Positions 1 to 11,716 of a stretch of 64,000 bases of DNA are shown in pieces (within the stretch, counting starts at the first letter, position 1; the number at the start of each line of letters is the position of its first letter). The position numbers were made by a program, and so were the translations under genes. The notes beneath the pieces were generated by a model, which saw only the letters and a list, made by a program, of their open reading frames with translations, was not told the origin of the DNA and did no database searches. The DNA lies in NCBI GenBank assembly GCA_026826555.1, contig JAKSZT010054570.1:1064292-1128291 (forward strand), in the 5' to 3' direction. This DNA comes from Tolypeutes matacus. Lineage: Eukaryota > Chordata > Mammalia > Cingulata > Chlamyphoridae.

Positions 1-4
1 CCTG

Positions 5-165
5 TGTGCTGATCCCAGCTCTTTCTCTGACCAGCTTTACAACCTTTACTTCACCTCTCTGAGCCTCATTTTCCTCACCTATAAAATGGAGATAATGCTA
101 CTTGCTTTCCTTATACAAGGATTGTGAGGAGGAAGTGAGAAAACCTAAGTAAAAACCCATCAAAG
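5..165 (+). repeat. MIR SINE fragment
   Basis: The block carries the MIR core and 3' part in sense orientation: 'cctctctgagcctcatttt', then 'tataaaatggagataat', then a 'ttgtgaggagg' tail. Moderately diverged, as expected of an ancient pan-mammalian SINE. Confidence 0.8.
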
Positions 166-169
166 CAAT

Positions 170-1085
170 AAAGCAGGATACAAATGTCATCATCGCTAAT
201 ACTTGGCTACTTTTTTTCTCCTTGTCTGACTACCTGTATTCCTGATATCTTATTCCTCCTGCCAGTGGCTCTCCAGAAGGAAAAAAAGGCCCTGATTTGC
301 AGTGTTTGCCAATTTCCATGGTGTAAATATTTCCACCATGGCTGATTGCAAGCTACCAACATATATCACAGAATGCAAAGCTAGGGAGAGATGAGAACCA
401 TCCACCAGCCTCAGCTTCTGTTCCTGACAACTTGCCTATTCCTCCAAATTTTGCAAGATGACTTGAATTTCTCATCAATAGCCTGTATCTGGCTCGATGA
501 CCAGATTCTCTGACCCTAAACTTGCGAGCCCAAAGCCTTGTCCCTTCCTCCAGTGTAGACCTCCTTCCAAGCTCTCCTAGCTCCAGTGATCCCTCTTCCC
601 TGTGTCCTGGCCTGCCCTGGACCCCCTGAGCCAGTGTCAGAGGAGAGAAAGCTCCTGCAGCACTGACAAAAACCCTGGCTCTGAACCATCTTGCCTGCCA
701 ACCCCCAGATCTGCTGAAATCAAAGCCAAAGAATAACAAACACAAGGAAATGGGCTCAAATTAAAACAGGAAAGATTTTGATTGGCTATAAGAACGTCTT
801 GAACAAAACCTGGAAAGGGTACTAAGGGAGGCTGTGCAATCTCTGGGTCTCTGAGAATCTCCAGGAAGAAAATAAATTACACCCCTTCCTGGATGGCTGA
901 GGACATTTACCTGCCTGAATAGGGGGATTTGAGGGGGGATGTCAGTCCCTTCCAGATCCTTCAGGCTGTCACGGAACACAGTGCTGTGTTCCGAGCACAG
1001 GGAAGATGCTTGGGTTACAGGGATGGATATCACAAGAAAACATATGCCCTTGAAGATGCCGCAATGTAATGTTACCTCTAACTGA
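170..1085. other. No gene recognised; unique sequence
   Basis: Open frames here (for example 353-745 and 761-1033 on the minus strand) are short, overlap other frames and show no known domain. No repeat was recognised with confidence. Confidence 0.5.
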
Positions 1086-1260
1086 ACAGATACTATGTGC
1101 CAGGGAGTTTACGTAAGTAACCTCTGATTCTCCAGAAAAATTCTGCAGGATAGGGAATATTTGCCTCATACTACAAGAAAGGAAACAAGGCCTAGAGAGA
1201 TCAACTTGTCCAGATTGCACAGCTGGTAAGCAGCAGGCATGTAGGACCACTGAGCTTGCA
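1085..1260 (-). repeat. MIR SINE
   Basis: Reverse-strand MIR: 'actatgtgccaggga', then a diverged 'gaaaggaaacaaggcctagag' region, then 'ttgcacagctggtaag'. The order matches the reverse complement of the MIR consensus. Confidence 0.75.
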
Positions 1261-1397
1261 TAACTCCAAAGTGCTTTGTGAGTAATGCCTCTGGAGTTGT
1301 GTAACATGGCAGCCCCAAGGACATGGGTTGTGAACCCAGGTTTCAATGACTCAGATATATGTGTCCTCTTCTCGACATTGCACTGACTTTCTGACTG

Positions 1398-1847
1398 TTG
1401 GAGGTTGGATAATGTCCCTCATAAAAGGCATGTTCAGGTCCCAAGCCCTGGTCCTGTGGGTATGGATCCATTTTAAATAGGATCTCCTGAAGATTTACTT
1501 CAGTTAAGGTGTGGCCTAACAATCAGGATGGGCTTTAATACAGATTACTGGAATCTTTTATAAGCAGAATGAAATTCAGACAGAGAGAGAAAGAGGCCAT
1601 GGGGAACAGTCAGAAGCTGGAAGTCAATGGAACCAGAAGAGAAAGGAGAAGACGCTGCCATGTATTGCCACATGATGGAAAAGCCAAGGACCAAGGAGCA
1701 CTGGTAGCCAGCCCCAGAATGCATCACCTTACTGACACCTTGATTTTTGACTTCTCCTAGCCTCAAAACTGAGCCGAAAAATTCCCACTGTTTAAGCCAT
1801 CCCATTGTATGGTATTGGTTTTAGCAGATAGGAAACTAAAACACTGA
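1398..1847 (+). mobile_element. MLT1-type solo LTR (ERVL-MaLR)
   Basis: It opens with 'aatgtccctcataaaaggc' and 'gttcaggtcccaagccctgg'. It closes with the family's signature tail: 'acaccttgatttttgactt', 'cctcaaaactgag', 'taagccatcccattgtatgg', 'aggaaactaaaac'. This is the layout of mammalian MLT1/MST LTRs. No internal retroviral genes adjoin it. A 63-codon frame at 1569-1760 is part of the LTR and not a gene. Confidence 0.75.
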
Positions 1848-1849
1848 CG

Positions 1850-3355
1850 AATGGTTTGATTGCTTTCATTGCTACCTCAAATAAGTGCAGGACTTTCAGT
1901 CCTCAAGACAATTGCATTTCATTCTTGGTACTCCCAGTGTCCACTCTCATTTCTCTACAAGAGGCCAAGCTTTGTCAATTGCCAGAGAATGGAGGGCCGG
2001 GGCCATGTCCTGTCATCAAGCTTAGGCGTTAGTGCAGGGTTTAGGACTAGCGCTGATGCCTTGAGGCAAGGGGTTGGATGAGTCAGAGTTCCCCCCAGAT
2101 TGCTGATGGCCTTTAATGACTTTACCATATGTCCATGGCAAAATGGGTTAGATAAGGACAATGTAGAGAATTTATCATAAGTCTCAATGCATCCAATTGG
2201 AAGGACAGTCTTATTCTGAAATGTCTTTCCACTTCCTTTTGGTTTTACAATACTTCTTCATTTACATAAAATGACAATGAGAGAAGAAGGTGGTATATGT
2301 GCTTTTTAAATGCCTATGACTTGGCAGAATAAAGAACTGAAAACTCAATATCAGTCCCCATTAAAAAAAAATAAACTAGGCTAGGAAGTCTGGGATCAGG
2401 TGGTCTTGACACCCCATCTCCAGTGCTCTGAAGCCGCCTTTACACTGAGACACACTTTCCTCCATTCTACCTGCCCACCCCTAGTTTCTACTCTTTGTAC
2501 CATCATCTGTCCTGAGAACCCACATGAATGTGGAAGGAAGCCTCAGGGGACATTCAGAACACCAGACCTTTGGATCTAGCAGAGCCAGAATGTCACGAGA
2601 CACACACTTTATTTCCACTCTGTCTCTGAGTCACTTCCCCTTGCCATTTCCACATCAACAAAATGGGGAACGAAGGCCTTTCTTAGCGCAAAGGCCTGCT
2701 GAGAGCAGTCACTTAACTAATTGGAAATGACCTTGCAGTCACAGGGAGCCAGGCCTGAGTTTCTGTGCAAGGCTGGGCCTTACTGGCTTCCTGCAGCCAC
2801 CCCCACCCCAGCTCCCGCCCAAGCTCTTTCAGCTCCCAGTTCCCATGGAGGCCAAGCATTCTGCCTGCTTTCAGGACCACACAATCCATCATTTGGTTAA
2901 TCCCTTCCTCTCCCCTCCAAGCATCCCTCCTTGCGAAGAAAAGAACCAAAAAGGTTGTGATTATCACCGGCTGTAATTCACTGTAATTCAAAAAGCATTT
3001 ATTGAGACTCTACCCCATTCCGCGCTCCCCACCCCCGCACTCACGACCCACTCAGGAACTTTCTGTTGCCAGCACCTGCCAACCTAGAGGCCACCTGACT
3101 TGGGGCTGCTCTCAGCGGGGCAGGAAGAAAGAACAACAAGGACACATTAGCCAGTCCTTCCTTGTTAGGGTACCCCTGTTCTCCTTGCTGGTTCAAGGCT
3201 TCTGATCCCTGCAACTAGCCAAGCTTTCCTTGCCTTCTGTTTGATCTCTGGCTTCCACTGCTTTCCTGATCCTTCAAAAAAAATCACACTCACCTTGCTC
3301 CTTATTTGTTAGTTCATGAATGACTTTTGGTTGGCCTGTTTTCTTTTTCTTTCTC
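1850..3355. other. No gene recognised
   Basis: Mostly unique sequence with short overlapping frames. A short L2/MIR-like end ('aaaaagcatttattgagac') sits at about 2988-3007. Nothing else could be assigned. Confidence 0.45.
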
Positions 3356-3359
3356 TGTC

Positions 3360-3820
3360 ATTTAACAAGCCTTTACTGAAGCCTTCCTACATTTCAGGAG
3401 GGAAGCTAGTCCCTGGAGTATGAAGAGAAACAGATCTGGGAAGAAGGCCCATGCCCAACAGAGATTCTCAATCCAGTGAAAAGGGGAAAAGTACAGCCAC
3501 AGCATGATGTGGGATCAGATAGGGCTCTGAGCATGGTGCTGCAGGATTGCAGAAGAAGACTTGCCTACTAGGCTTCAGAGCATCAGAGAGAGGTGGCAGC
3601 AAGATTAGGAAGCCACAGGTCATGACATTCAGCTGGTGGTGGGGGGTCATTAGGAAAAGAGATTATTAGGTGGCAGCATGCTAAGGAATTTTAACTCATC
3701 CGGTGGAAAACAGATTTTCATTAAAAAAAAAAACAAAACATGACTTTGGCAATACTGTGAGGATGAAGCAGGCCATGAAGGGGCAAAAGAAGCAGGTAAG
3801 GGCTGAAACCAGTAAACAGT
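3360..3820 (-). repeat. L2 LINE fragment
   Basis: Reverse-strand L2 features: 'aacaagcctttactgaag' at the 3'-end position, then the 'atgactttggcaatactgtg' and 'ggatgaagcaggccatgaag' segments that correspond to the L2 internal region read backwards. Diverged, so the limits are approximate. Confidence 0.55.
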
Positions 3821-3829
3821 GCTAATCCA

Positions 3830-5080
3830 CGTTTAACAACTGGCTGTCTCCAAAAGTCTTGATTGGTGGCCAATTTCTGTCAGGTAAGTACTTCCACCAT
3901 GGTCAGTTTCAGGCTTCCAACATGGCATCACTGAATGTGGGGTTGGGAAGAAAAGAGCTAGTTCCACACACTGCTGGCCTAAAGACAAGAAAATCAGAAG
4001 AGACAAAGAGCAGATTCCAGGGTCAATGGCCTCAAGCCTGACTCTGAGCCTGATGTCTGCCTGTCCTTGGCAATGGTATCACAACTCAGCACTCTGAGAC
4101 AGCGTCACACAAAGCATGCAGGAGCACAAAAATGGCAGATGTGTTCCTTCTTCCAAGGAGTTTCTGTTCTCCTACCGTCTCCTACAAAATCATCGTTTTC
4201 AAAAGCAAACTCTTTGTCATCTCTAACTCCAAACTAAATTCTTCCCCAACTTACCCACTTTGAATAATATCAGCTTTTCCCTTCTCTATCAGTCTCAAAT
4301 TCCAGCAAATCTCTTTTCCTTCCCTGAGTGGGTTACAGAGTTGGTTGTGCAGGGAAATTTGGTACCAGGATGAATCCATGCTCCAATTGGGTGTTTGACT
4401 GAGTCTGTCCCCATTTTCTTGTGAGGTTGACGAGATGGCTGGATGATAAGCAAGTAGATTCATAATGGTTTCCTCTTCAAATGGTTTCCTCTTCAAAGAT
4501 TGCAGATCAAGTGTCCATATTCATCTGTTGTTTTAGTTGCCCCTTAGTTCATACCTTTTAATTTGTATTATAAACGTGAAGTTCGTCATATAGATTAAAA
4601 AAATACCTGCCCCAGCCTTGGATGAGGAAGATGTGGTCAAGCAGCAACATGGGTTTTTTTTGTTTTTTGTTTTAATTAGGGTTTAAGTTAACGGTAAACT
4701 CCTTGTTAGTCACTATGATGTGGCTGCCAAAAAAGTTACTGCAGTGTTGGAACTACTAGAAAACAATGGTGCTTTTCTCCCTTGGTTCTGCACAGATGCC
4801 ACCACCCCTCCTTCTGGGCACCGCAGGCTCAGAGGTGTGTTCTAGGAAGAAGGCAGCTGAGCACTGGGGAGACTGGAGATGCTGTTACTTGGTGCAGTCT
4901 CATAAAACTAAGTCAGAGGGAGTCCTGGGAAGTGAGGACATGAGTGCCAGTTTCAAGCAGTAGAAGGGCTGCCCCGTAGAAGATGGATTCGACTCTTTGA
5001 TCCACCTCAAGGTTAAAAACATGTGCAACAGAGAGGGGGAAGACCATCTTTACACTGGCCCATCACACACTGGGAAGCTC
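3830..5080. other. No gene recognised; small tandem duplication inside
   Basis: Unique sequence. A perfect 16-bp tandem duplication ('atggtttcctcttcaa') lies at 4465-4496. Frames such as 4251-4496 minus are short and featureless. Confidence 0.5.
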
Positions 5081-5084
5081 TTTA

Positions 5085-5235
5085 TAAAGTGTTTGCATGG
5101 TCATTATTTTGCTGATACCTCCCAAAGTAGGTGTCATTCCCATTTTGAGGATGAGGAAGAGGCTGAGCAACTTGCCTAGGGTTCATCTTTCTTAGGTGGC
5201 AGAGGCAGGACCAGAACTCAGATTTCCCATCTTTA
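5085..5235 (-). repeat. MIR SINE
   Basis: Reverse-strand MIR with 'cccattttgaggatgaggaa', 'gaggctgagcaacttgcc' and 'ggtggcagaggcaggacc' in the expected order. Confidence 0.8.
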
Positions 5236-5239
5236 TCCA

Positions 5240-5950
5240 ATGAACACAGCACGTGTCCTAAGTCCCATCAGCAAGCCCACCCACTCTGAGCTTTGTCTCC
5301 AACAGCAAGGTTATTTCCACACCAGAGCAGACAGCCCGGACAAACATTGCTTCTCCGAACATCCCGGAATGCTGCTTGAACAAAAGCTCCGAACACATGG
5401 ACTCACAAGTTTCTAGCAATCTAGTTCTAAAAGTGCGGCAGGCCTTTCGAGACATTAGTATGTATAATAATGATGGATATGTAGAATTTTATTAAAAGGT
5501 ATCTTTTATGAATATGTCTTAGAAACAGAAAAAGAAATTGAGGACAGCAAGAAAACTCAAGCACATTTTTTAAAACCAGAAAGTGCAAATACAGGTTTAA
5601 GAGTACAGGTTTATCCCCCATCTATCACCACTTTGAAAACAACAAAAAGCATCCTCTTGCATTGATTGTACACTTTGGATGGATTGTATGCTTTATTAAT
5701 ATGTATCAATAAAACTGATAAAGAAAAGAATGCATCCTCTTTAATAAGCTTCTCCACCTGCCATCCCCCAACCTGCTACTCTTTTTCAAATCCAGTATAC
5801 ACCAAAAATTTGCTTTCTGTAAACAGATATCAAATCCATTAAACATGACGATGCACCCCATCTGTACACTTCAGCAATCAGTTTTCATTTTAAGGTGAAT
5901 TGGATAAAACAGCAATTTTGATGTCCTGTCAAGTGAATAGGATGCCACCT
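5240..5950. other. No gene recognised
   Basis: AT-rich unique sequence with only short frames (5258-5455 and 5427-5621, minus). No repeat recognised. Confidence 0.45.
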
Positions 5951-5954
5951 GTGT

Positions 5955-6330
5955 GTGAAAAGACTTGAGGAAATTAAAAATAGATGGAAAAATTCTCAGC
6001 AGCTAAAAATGCTAATTAAAACAACTTTATGGTACCACTACAAACATATTAAACAAGCCAAGAATGACAATAAAATCTTATGTTTATGGGCTTATACTGA
6101 AACTGTACAATTACCAATTGATTCACAACTGGCTTTCTGAAGAGCAAGCTAGCTATACATAAAATATCTCATACTTGTTTCTCTGGCCACCCAATTTTGG
6201 GAAATATACCCCAAATATTTCAGGGTGTATGTGTAAATCATTTGTACAAAGAGGTTTATAATGTACTATTCATAATAGTGGAATAGTAAAAATCAGAATA
6301 AAATGCTCAGGAAAATGCTTAGGGGAAAAA
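5955..6330 (+). repeat. Old L1/HAL1-like LINE fragment
   Basis: The stretch resembles the 3' end of L1 ORF2 plus 3' sequence in a heavily decayed state: 'atgctaattaaaacaact', then 'aaatataccccaaatatttc', then 'tactattcataatagtggaa'. Assignment is by general resemblance. Confidence 0.5.
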
Positions 6331-6339
6331 AAAATCTAA

Positions 6340-7000
6340 GCAATGTCAATAATGACAAATTCTATGATAAAAATATAGAGAGGGGTAATACAAGAAAATA
6401 TTTATATAAAAAATGACAGAGAGTGGAATTTACATACCGATTATAACTACATAAAATACATCTACCTTTAGAATTACATAAAGTTAGAAAGATATTAAGT
6501 TCTCTTACTGTTATATTGGTTAAATATGTAATAAAAATCAATAAAGGGATTCCACAAGGATAAAACCTGGCCCAATTTCTGGTGCTTCCACCTCTAGCTC
6601 TGATTCTAGCACAGTCCTTGGTCCCTTCCAGGTTTCCCACAGAGAGTGGCCAACCCTCTTACTGCAAAACTAGACAGAACAGATAGGCCCCCTGACATCT
6701 AGATTCTTAGATCCGATCCCAAATCAGGATTTGGGGTCAATAGGCATCTCAATGAAATCTGTCAAGTGAACTGGTACTACAGGAGGTTATGCTCAACTCC
6801 AAACCATCCTCCAGGAGACCAGAGTGTCTGCACTGCCTCAAGATCCTTGCCCTCGCTGTGACCTTGATCACCTCTCCAACCTTGGAGCCGCTATGCCCTG
6901 AGACCTGGGGCCAGTCTCCCTTCCTCCTCCCTCCACCCCTGCTACAGGACTCATTTCTGAGAAATAACAGAGCACTCACCAAGCCAGACTTTGGGTCTAG
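6340..7000. other. No gene recognised
   Basis: Two complementary frames (6749-7003 minus, 6789-7007 plus) occupy the same bases. Neither has a recognisable domain, so both are taken as chance. Confidence 0.5.
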
Positions 7001-7004
7001 CATT

Positions 7005-7150
7005 TAACACACCTGAGCTCATTTAATCCTAAGAACAAACCTAAAAGGTGGGGACTGTTACCTTCTTGCCATAAGGCAACTGAGGCTCAGACAAATGAAG
7101 CAGCTTCTCAAAGGTCACACAACAAGCAGAGCAGAAGTGTGATGATTCCA
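7005..7150 (-). repeat. MIR SINE
   Basis: Reverse-strand MIR: 'agctcatttaatcctaag', 'aaggcaactgaggctcagac', 'ggtcacacaacaagcagagc'. Confidence 0.85.
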
Positions 7151-7253
7151 ACAGAGGCCTGAGGGCTCCTTACGGACACATGGCCACCACTGTGGACTTG
7201 CCAAGGGGAAGGAGAGCCTAGTCCCCCAGGGGGATGTCCTTTGGAGTTCTGGA

Positions 7254-7349
7254 TTTTTTTTTTTTTTTAGGTACCGGGGCCAGGGATTGAACCCAAGACC
7301 TGCTATGTGGGAAGCCAGAGCTCAACCGCTTGAGCCACATCTGCTCTCC
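7254..7349 (-). mobile_element. DAS-SINE monomer (tRNA-Ala-like)
   Basis: An antisense poly(A) (T run from 7254) is followed by the reverse complement of the tRNA-like body: 'ggggccagggattgaaccc' covers the B box and 'ctcaaccgcttgagccacat' the A box. A 6-bp direct repeat, 'tctgga', flanks it at 7248-7253 and 7350-7355. Confidence 0.9.
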
Positions 7350-7429
7350 TCTGGATTCTAATGGTAATAAAAATGGGTATTAGACCTGATCCCCTATAAA
7401 ACAAAACCTCAAACAGCAGTTGGTCCTGT

Positions 7430-7615
7430 GGATTCTTCATCCCAGCGTCAGCCATAGTTGGAATCACTTGAGGAGTTTTAAAAAATATCGAAGCCCAAAT
7501 CTTAGTCCCAACCAAGTGAAGGGGGATCTCTGGGTATGAGGCCATCCATATTTTTTAATAAAAACCCAGGGGATTCTGATACACACCCAGGGAGGGTGGA
7601 GAACCACTGCTTTGG
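7430..7615 (+). mobile_element. hAT (MER5-like) DNA transposon remnant
   Basis: The right part resembles MER5-type miniature hAT elements: 'ggaatcacttgaggagtttt', 'aaaacccaggggattctgat' and the terminal 'ggagaaccactgc'. The left inverted repeat was not found, so it is probably 5'-deleted. Confidence 0.6.
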
Positions 7616-7619
7616 CCCT

Positions 7620-8605
7620 TGTTTCACTGGTGCGAAACTGAGAGTTAGAGATGCTAAAATGTGAGGACTCTGGTTTCTAAATTCTCAGGGCTGCAGCCTC
7701 CTATCACCATGGTGGCATACAATAAATACTTGGGTGGGCAGATCCCAGTGAGTTACAATTCTTACATGCAGGACCTTCCTGAGTATCTCTGGGTTTCTTA
7801 GTTAAGAATACAATAGTGGTTTTTGTTTTAGTTTCTCGTTGTTACCCAAGCTCTTTATTGGGAAATGGGTAGCAAGAGAAGAAAGAAGTGGTTTTACTTA
7901 TTGAAGGCTCAGAAAATTTGGAGGAACCCTGATCTTTTACAAGTCCAGCCATGGTAGGATTTCCAAAGTAGCGAAACCCTGAGTTAAGAAATCCCCGAGT
8001 TTATTGCTCTTTTCCAGCAATATGCCAAACCACTACATCTGTTGTGGGATTTTTCTTCCCTGTTTAGAAAAATAAAATAAAATAAAAAGGGAAAACCCAA
8101 CTGAAAAATTTCTGACCTGAAAGGTAGCAAGATTACTACTATCTTTTTAAAATTGCTGTGGAAGGAAAAGATCCCATGGATGCAAAATCAAGCAAAACAA
8201 CTTAGAGTCAGGTAGCTGGGGCTGACCCACAGGGCCCCATGTGGATCACAATTTGAATAGTAAGACCCTGAGAATGGGAGTTTATGGGTAAAGAGCTCAG
8301 CAATGAGTCATCAAAAAAAGAAAGAAAAGAAAAGGCCTGAGTTGTCTGTCCTTCTCACCCTGGTGCAGAGCCACTCTCACATATTAATTCCTGCCTGTTG
8401 TGAAAAGTAATTGATGAGGAGACTGCTGAGACTTATGTAATTAGTGAATTCCAAAGATTATATGGATATTCTCTACACAAAAGTGCTCCCACAGTTACAC
8501 CTGAGTATGTGTGAAGACTAGGAGACAAAGAGGAAATTAAAACAGTTGAGAGGTAATTAAGTCTTCTCTCTTAATGTTGCTTTGGTTTTAATAATAAATA
8601 CTTCT
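7620..8605. other. No gene recognised
   Basis: Unique, moderately AT-rich sequence without repeats recognised by eye and without a frame of note. Confidence 0.45.
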
Positions 8606-8620
8606 AAAGAATCACTTTGG

Positions 8621-9045
8621 GGAAGCGGATGAGGCTCAAGCAGTTGGGCACCTGCCTACCACACGGGAGGTCCCGACTTTGGTTTCTGGTGCCTCCTAAA
8701 GAAGATGAGCAAGACAGTGAGTTGATGTGATGGGCTGGCATGGCGAGCTGACCCAACAAGATGATTCAGTGAAATGACGCAATGAAGAGACACAATGAGG
8801 AAACATAATAAGATACAACAAGTGGGAGCAGAGGTGGCTCAAGCCATTGGGCGCCTCCTTCCCACATGGAAGGTCCCAGGTTTGGTTCCCAGTGCCTCCT
8901 AAAAAGAAGATGAATAGACACAGAGGATACACAACAAACAGATACAGAGAACAGACAGTGAGTGCAAGCAATGGGAGGAGGGAGAAATAAATAAAAAATA
9001 AAAAACGTTAGTTTATATAACAGTAAAAAAAATTTTTTTTTTTTA
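8621..9045 (+). mobile_element. DAS-SINE, chimeric/composite form
   Basis: Two tRNA-like heads are visible: A box 'ggctcaagcagttgggc' near 8632 and a second at 8832. They are separated by a non-tRNA segment ('gggctggcatggcgagctga') and followed by a second non-tRNA tail with 'acacaacaaacagataca' and an A/T-rich end. A perfect 15-bp target-site duplication, 'aaagaatcactttgg', flanks it at 8606-8620 and 9046-9060. This shows one insertion of the whole composite. Confidence 0.93.
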
Positions 9046-9060
9046 AAAGAATCACTTTGG

Positions 9061-9770
9061 CCACTTTAAATACATTTGACCCAAACCTGAAAATAAGGAG
9101 GATCCAACTACCTGCTTCCACCCCCAAGCATTTATATCCTCAGTGCAGCCAACTTGGAAATGGGATAGTCAGAATCCCTGGATTTTTCTATAAAATCATG
9201 AATCCAGCTCCCTTCTTGTTGGATACAAGTCTACATTTGGCCTAACGGCTTCCTGGCCCTTTCTTCCTTTGGCTATTCTTTCATTGAGGTTTCCGAAGTA
9301 CACAGGAAGTCAGAAAAAAAGAACAGGAACCCGCTTCTCCGCGGCTTCACCTCAATCAAGAGGCAGGAGGGAGAGAGCAGAGCAGAGCTGTGTGGGTGCC
9401 CTCAGCCAGATGGAGGCTGAACTGGGCTGTGCTGGTCGGCCCTCCCCAGCAGGCCCAAACGTGGTAGAAGTGGACGCAACAGAAATGGGTGCGGGGGAGA
9501 GGGGAGTGATAGGCCTATCGATATTTTCAAGAGCTCCAAAGGGGACCGAGTTCTTTTTCTCTTGTTCTGTTGATGGAGAATTTTCTGGTTATCGCACAGA
9601 CAAAAATTTAAATTCTTTTAAAGTACATCCAACTTAAAACCCAGAAAGATACTCAGATAACTTTGGGTAAGTCACTGTGCCTGTCGGGACCTCAGGTACT
9701 TCATCTAAAAAGTGAGCGGATTTGTGGGAGGACTGTTTTTCCAACAAAGTCTTGAGCAGGAATATTTCCA
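9061..9770. other. Unique sequence; open frame 9269-9637 not recognised
   Basis: A 122-codon plus-strand frame (9269-9637) crosses a slightly CpG-richer stretch at 9335-9500. It has no signal peptide, membrane segment or domain I can name. Its start is not in a strong context. It may be chance. Confidence 0.3.
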
Positions 9771-9828
9771 ACATTAAAAATGATACCCCCCAAAAAAATA
9801 AAAAATAAAAATAAAAAAATGATACCCC

Positions 9829-10036
9829 AGCGGAGCAGGTATAGCTCAGTGGTTGAGCACCTGCTTTGCATGTACAGGGTCCCAGGTTCAATCGCTGGTA
9901 CCTCCCAAAAACAAACAAATGAAAAATCCAACCCTCACTAGGAAGCAGATGTAGCTCAGTGGTTGAGCGCCTGCTTCCCACGTACGAGGTCCTGGGTTCA
10001 ATCCCTGGTACCTGCTTAAAAAAAAAAAAAAAAAAA
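9829..10036 (+). mobile_element. DAS-SINE dimer
   Basis: Two tRNA-like units follow each other: 'tagctcagtggttgagcacc' with 'ggttcaatcgctggtacc', then 'tagctcagtggttgagcgcc' with 'ggttcaatccctggtacc'. The element ends in an A run at 10018-10036. An imperfect target repeat (left 'aaaatgataccccag', right 'aaaagtgataccctag') flanks it. A further copy of the target lies at about 9775-9789. Confidence 0.92.
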
Positions 10037-10039
10037 GTG

Positions 10040-10390
10040 ATACCCTAGTTCCTGAGGTGGTTTAATTCTTCATTGTTTGGCTGAAAATGCTTTAATGTTT
10101 GCAGGATCCACAAAACATGTTGCAGTGGCCCAGAATTCCTTAAAGCCTGGACCAGATTAGATGATTCCCAAAGTGCCCTCTTGAATCTAAAATTCTTGAG
10201 TCCAAAGTCATTAGCCAAAAGGAGGGAGGGTAGCTGAGAAAGAAATGAGAGAGCTGAGCAAAAAATATGAGGGAGGGAAAAATAGCTAAAAAGAAAAGAA
10301 AAAGAACAATTTAAGAAATTGGTAAGGGGAAAAAATATTAGCATTGCTGTTCTCGTTGATGATGAGAAGTAGACTTGAAGGGACCTTATA
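10040..10390. other. No gene recognised
   Basis: Short unique spacer with a purine-rich stretch. The minus frame 10045-10344 is low-complexity and not credible as a gene. Confidence 0.5.
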
Positions 10391-10394
10391 AATG

Positions 10395-10500
10395 ACTGAT
10401 TTTTATCTCCTTTGCTTTACAGATGAGGAAACTGGGGCCCAGAGATGTTAAGTGACCTTCCCGAAGACACAAAGCTACATGAATCTGAATGGTAGGGAAG
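10395..10500 (-). repeat. MIR SINE fragment
   Basis: Contains 'acagatgaggaaactggggc' followed by 'agagatgttaagtgacctt', the reverse-strand MIR core. Confidence 0.8.
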
Positions 10501-10513
10501 AGAGCAGGGACCC

Positions 10514-10615
10514 CCCCCCCGTTGTTTTTTTTTACCCGCAGGTCCCGGGGATCGAACCCAGGTCCCTCCATATGGGAGACAGACGCCCAACCAGTTGAGC
10601 CACATCCATCCCCCA
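10514..10615 (-). mobile_element. DAS-SINE monomer
   Basis: Reverse-strand tRNA-like body: 'ggggatcgaacccaggtcc' (B box) and 'ccaaccagttgagccacatc' (A box). An 11-bp duplication, 'agcagggaccc', occurs at 10503-10513 and 10616-10626. The target adjoins the MIR core just upstream. Confidence 0.92.
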
Positions 10616-11089
10616 AGCAGGGACCCTTTGATGGACTATAACCTTAGGACTAAAGGACCTGAGAACTTATCAGGAGGTCCTTCCTATTCAAAGTAAATCC
10701 CATGGTGGGTGCCAGAACCCAGAGGATCACTGACTGTGTAAATGATTCCAGGCAGAAACAGAGTTAAAGGAGGAGGCCATCAACATCTTCTAGAACCTTC
10801 TCACCAGTACCCTTCTCTCCAGAAACTGAGACTTCAGGCCACTGTGCCCCTCCATGACCTTTACTCTGCCCGGACCATTTTGGACTGCCCTCTTGGCAGA
10901 AGCTTCTTTCCAGCCTGAGCCAGTGTGCTCCTCAGCCCAGAAACAGTCTCCATTTAAATGGCGGCCTGAGGTGAATACTCTCCCCTCACTCGTGCAATGC
11001 ACTTGACACAAAGCACTCGTCCTTCCTCAGCCCTCTCTCCCTGGAGGTGCTGCGGGTTCTGCTTTTCGGGGGAGGGTGCTCTGGCTCAG

Positions 11090-11190
11090 AAAGTTTAAGT
11101 GAGCAGCTTAGAGCCCACACTCAGCAGGAGGCAGAAGTGAGACTAGAACAGAGGCCTCCTGGCCCACAGCTGGTAGATCATGCTCTGGCC
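11090..11190 (-). repeat. MIR-type fragment
   Basis: 'gaggcagaagtgagactaga' and 'agaggcctcctggcccacag' resemble the far end of a reverse-strand MIR or MIR3. Short and diverged. Confidence 0.4.
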
Positions 11191-11279
11191 AAAGGAGGGA
11201 TTCTGGGTGAGGCGAGTTCACAGCGCGTCGGGCCGTGTGTTAGGCACTTATTTCGGGGTCTGCCCCACCCAGTCAAATC

Positions 11280-11394
11280 ATCTGGGCCAAGTTATACAGC
11301 CTCCCTGAGCCCCATTTTGCTCACCTCCCAAAACCAGGCACATTAATACTATCTTCCCCTAGAACTGTTGTGAAGATTAGCTAAAACAATATAT
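11280..11394 (+). repeat. MIR SINE fragment
   Basis: Sense MIR: 'ccctgagccccattttgctc', then 'actgttgtgaagattagc', then an A-rich end that served as target for the next SINE. Confidence 0.7.
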
Positions 11395-11406
11395 ATAAAA
11401 ACACTT

Positions 11407-11588
11407 GGTAGGGAAGTGGACATGGCTCAAGTGATTGGGCTCCCGTCTACCATACAGGAGGTCCAGGGTTTGAATCCCCGGGCCTCCTGGTGAAAAGCAA
11501 GCTGGCCCGTGTGGAGAGCTGGCCCACGCAGAGTGCTATTCTGTGCAGGAGTGAATGATCACAGGATGTGATTCCTTCCAGCTTCTAC
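11407..11588 (+). mobile_element. DAS-SINE, chimeric form
   Basis: The tRNA-like head 'catggctcaagtgattgggc' and B-box 'gggtttgaatccccggg' are joined to the non-tRNA segment 'gctggcccgtgtggagagct'. There is no long A tail. Near-identical flanks 'ataaaaacactt' (11395-11406) and 'ataaacactt' (11589-11598) fit a target duplication with a short A-run indel. Confidence 0.8.
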
Positions 11589-11716
11589 ATAAACACTTCA
11601 ATGGCAGGGACTCTTTTTCGTCAAAAGCAACTCATTCATTCCGCTTTTGGACCATTTTAAGTACCAGAAAGGTCTTCCCTCTGATGTGTTAAACTAACAG
11701 TTAAAGAGATATTCTA

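Noticed and set aside
8621..8710. tRNA gene candidates (A and B boxes at many sites)
   Set aside because: All tRNA-like bodies found here are SINE heads with tails and target repeats. None forms an isolated, undamaged tRNA.
9335..9500. Slightly CpG-rich stretch as a possible promoter
   Set aside because: CpG density is modest and there is no donor or motif cluster. The 122-codon frame crossing it has no recognisable product.
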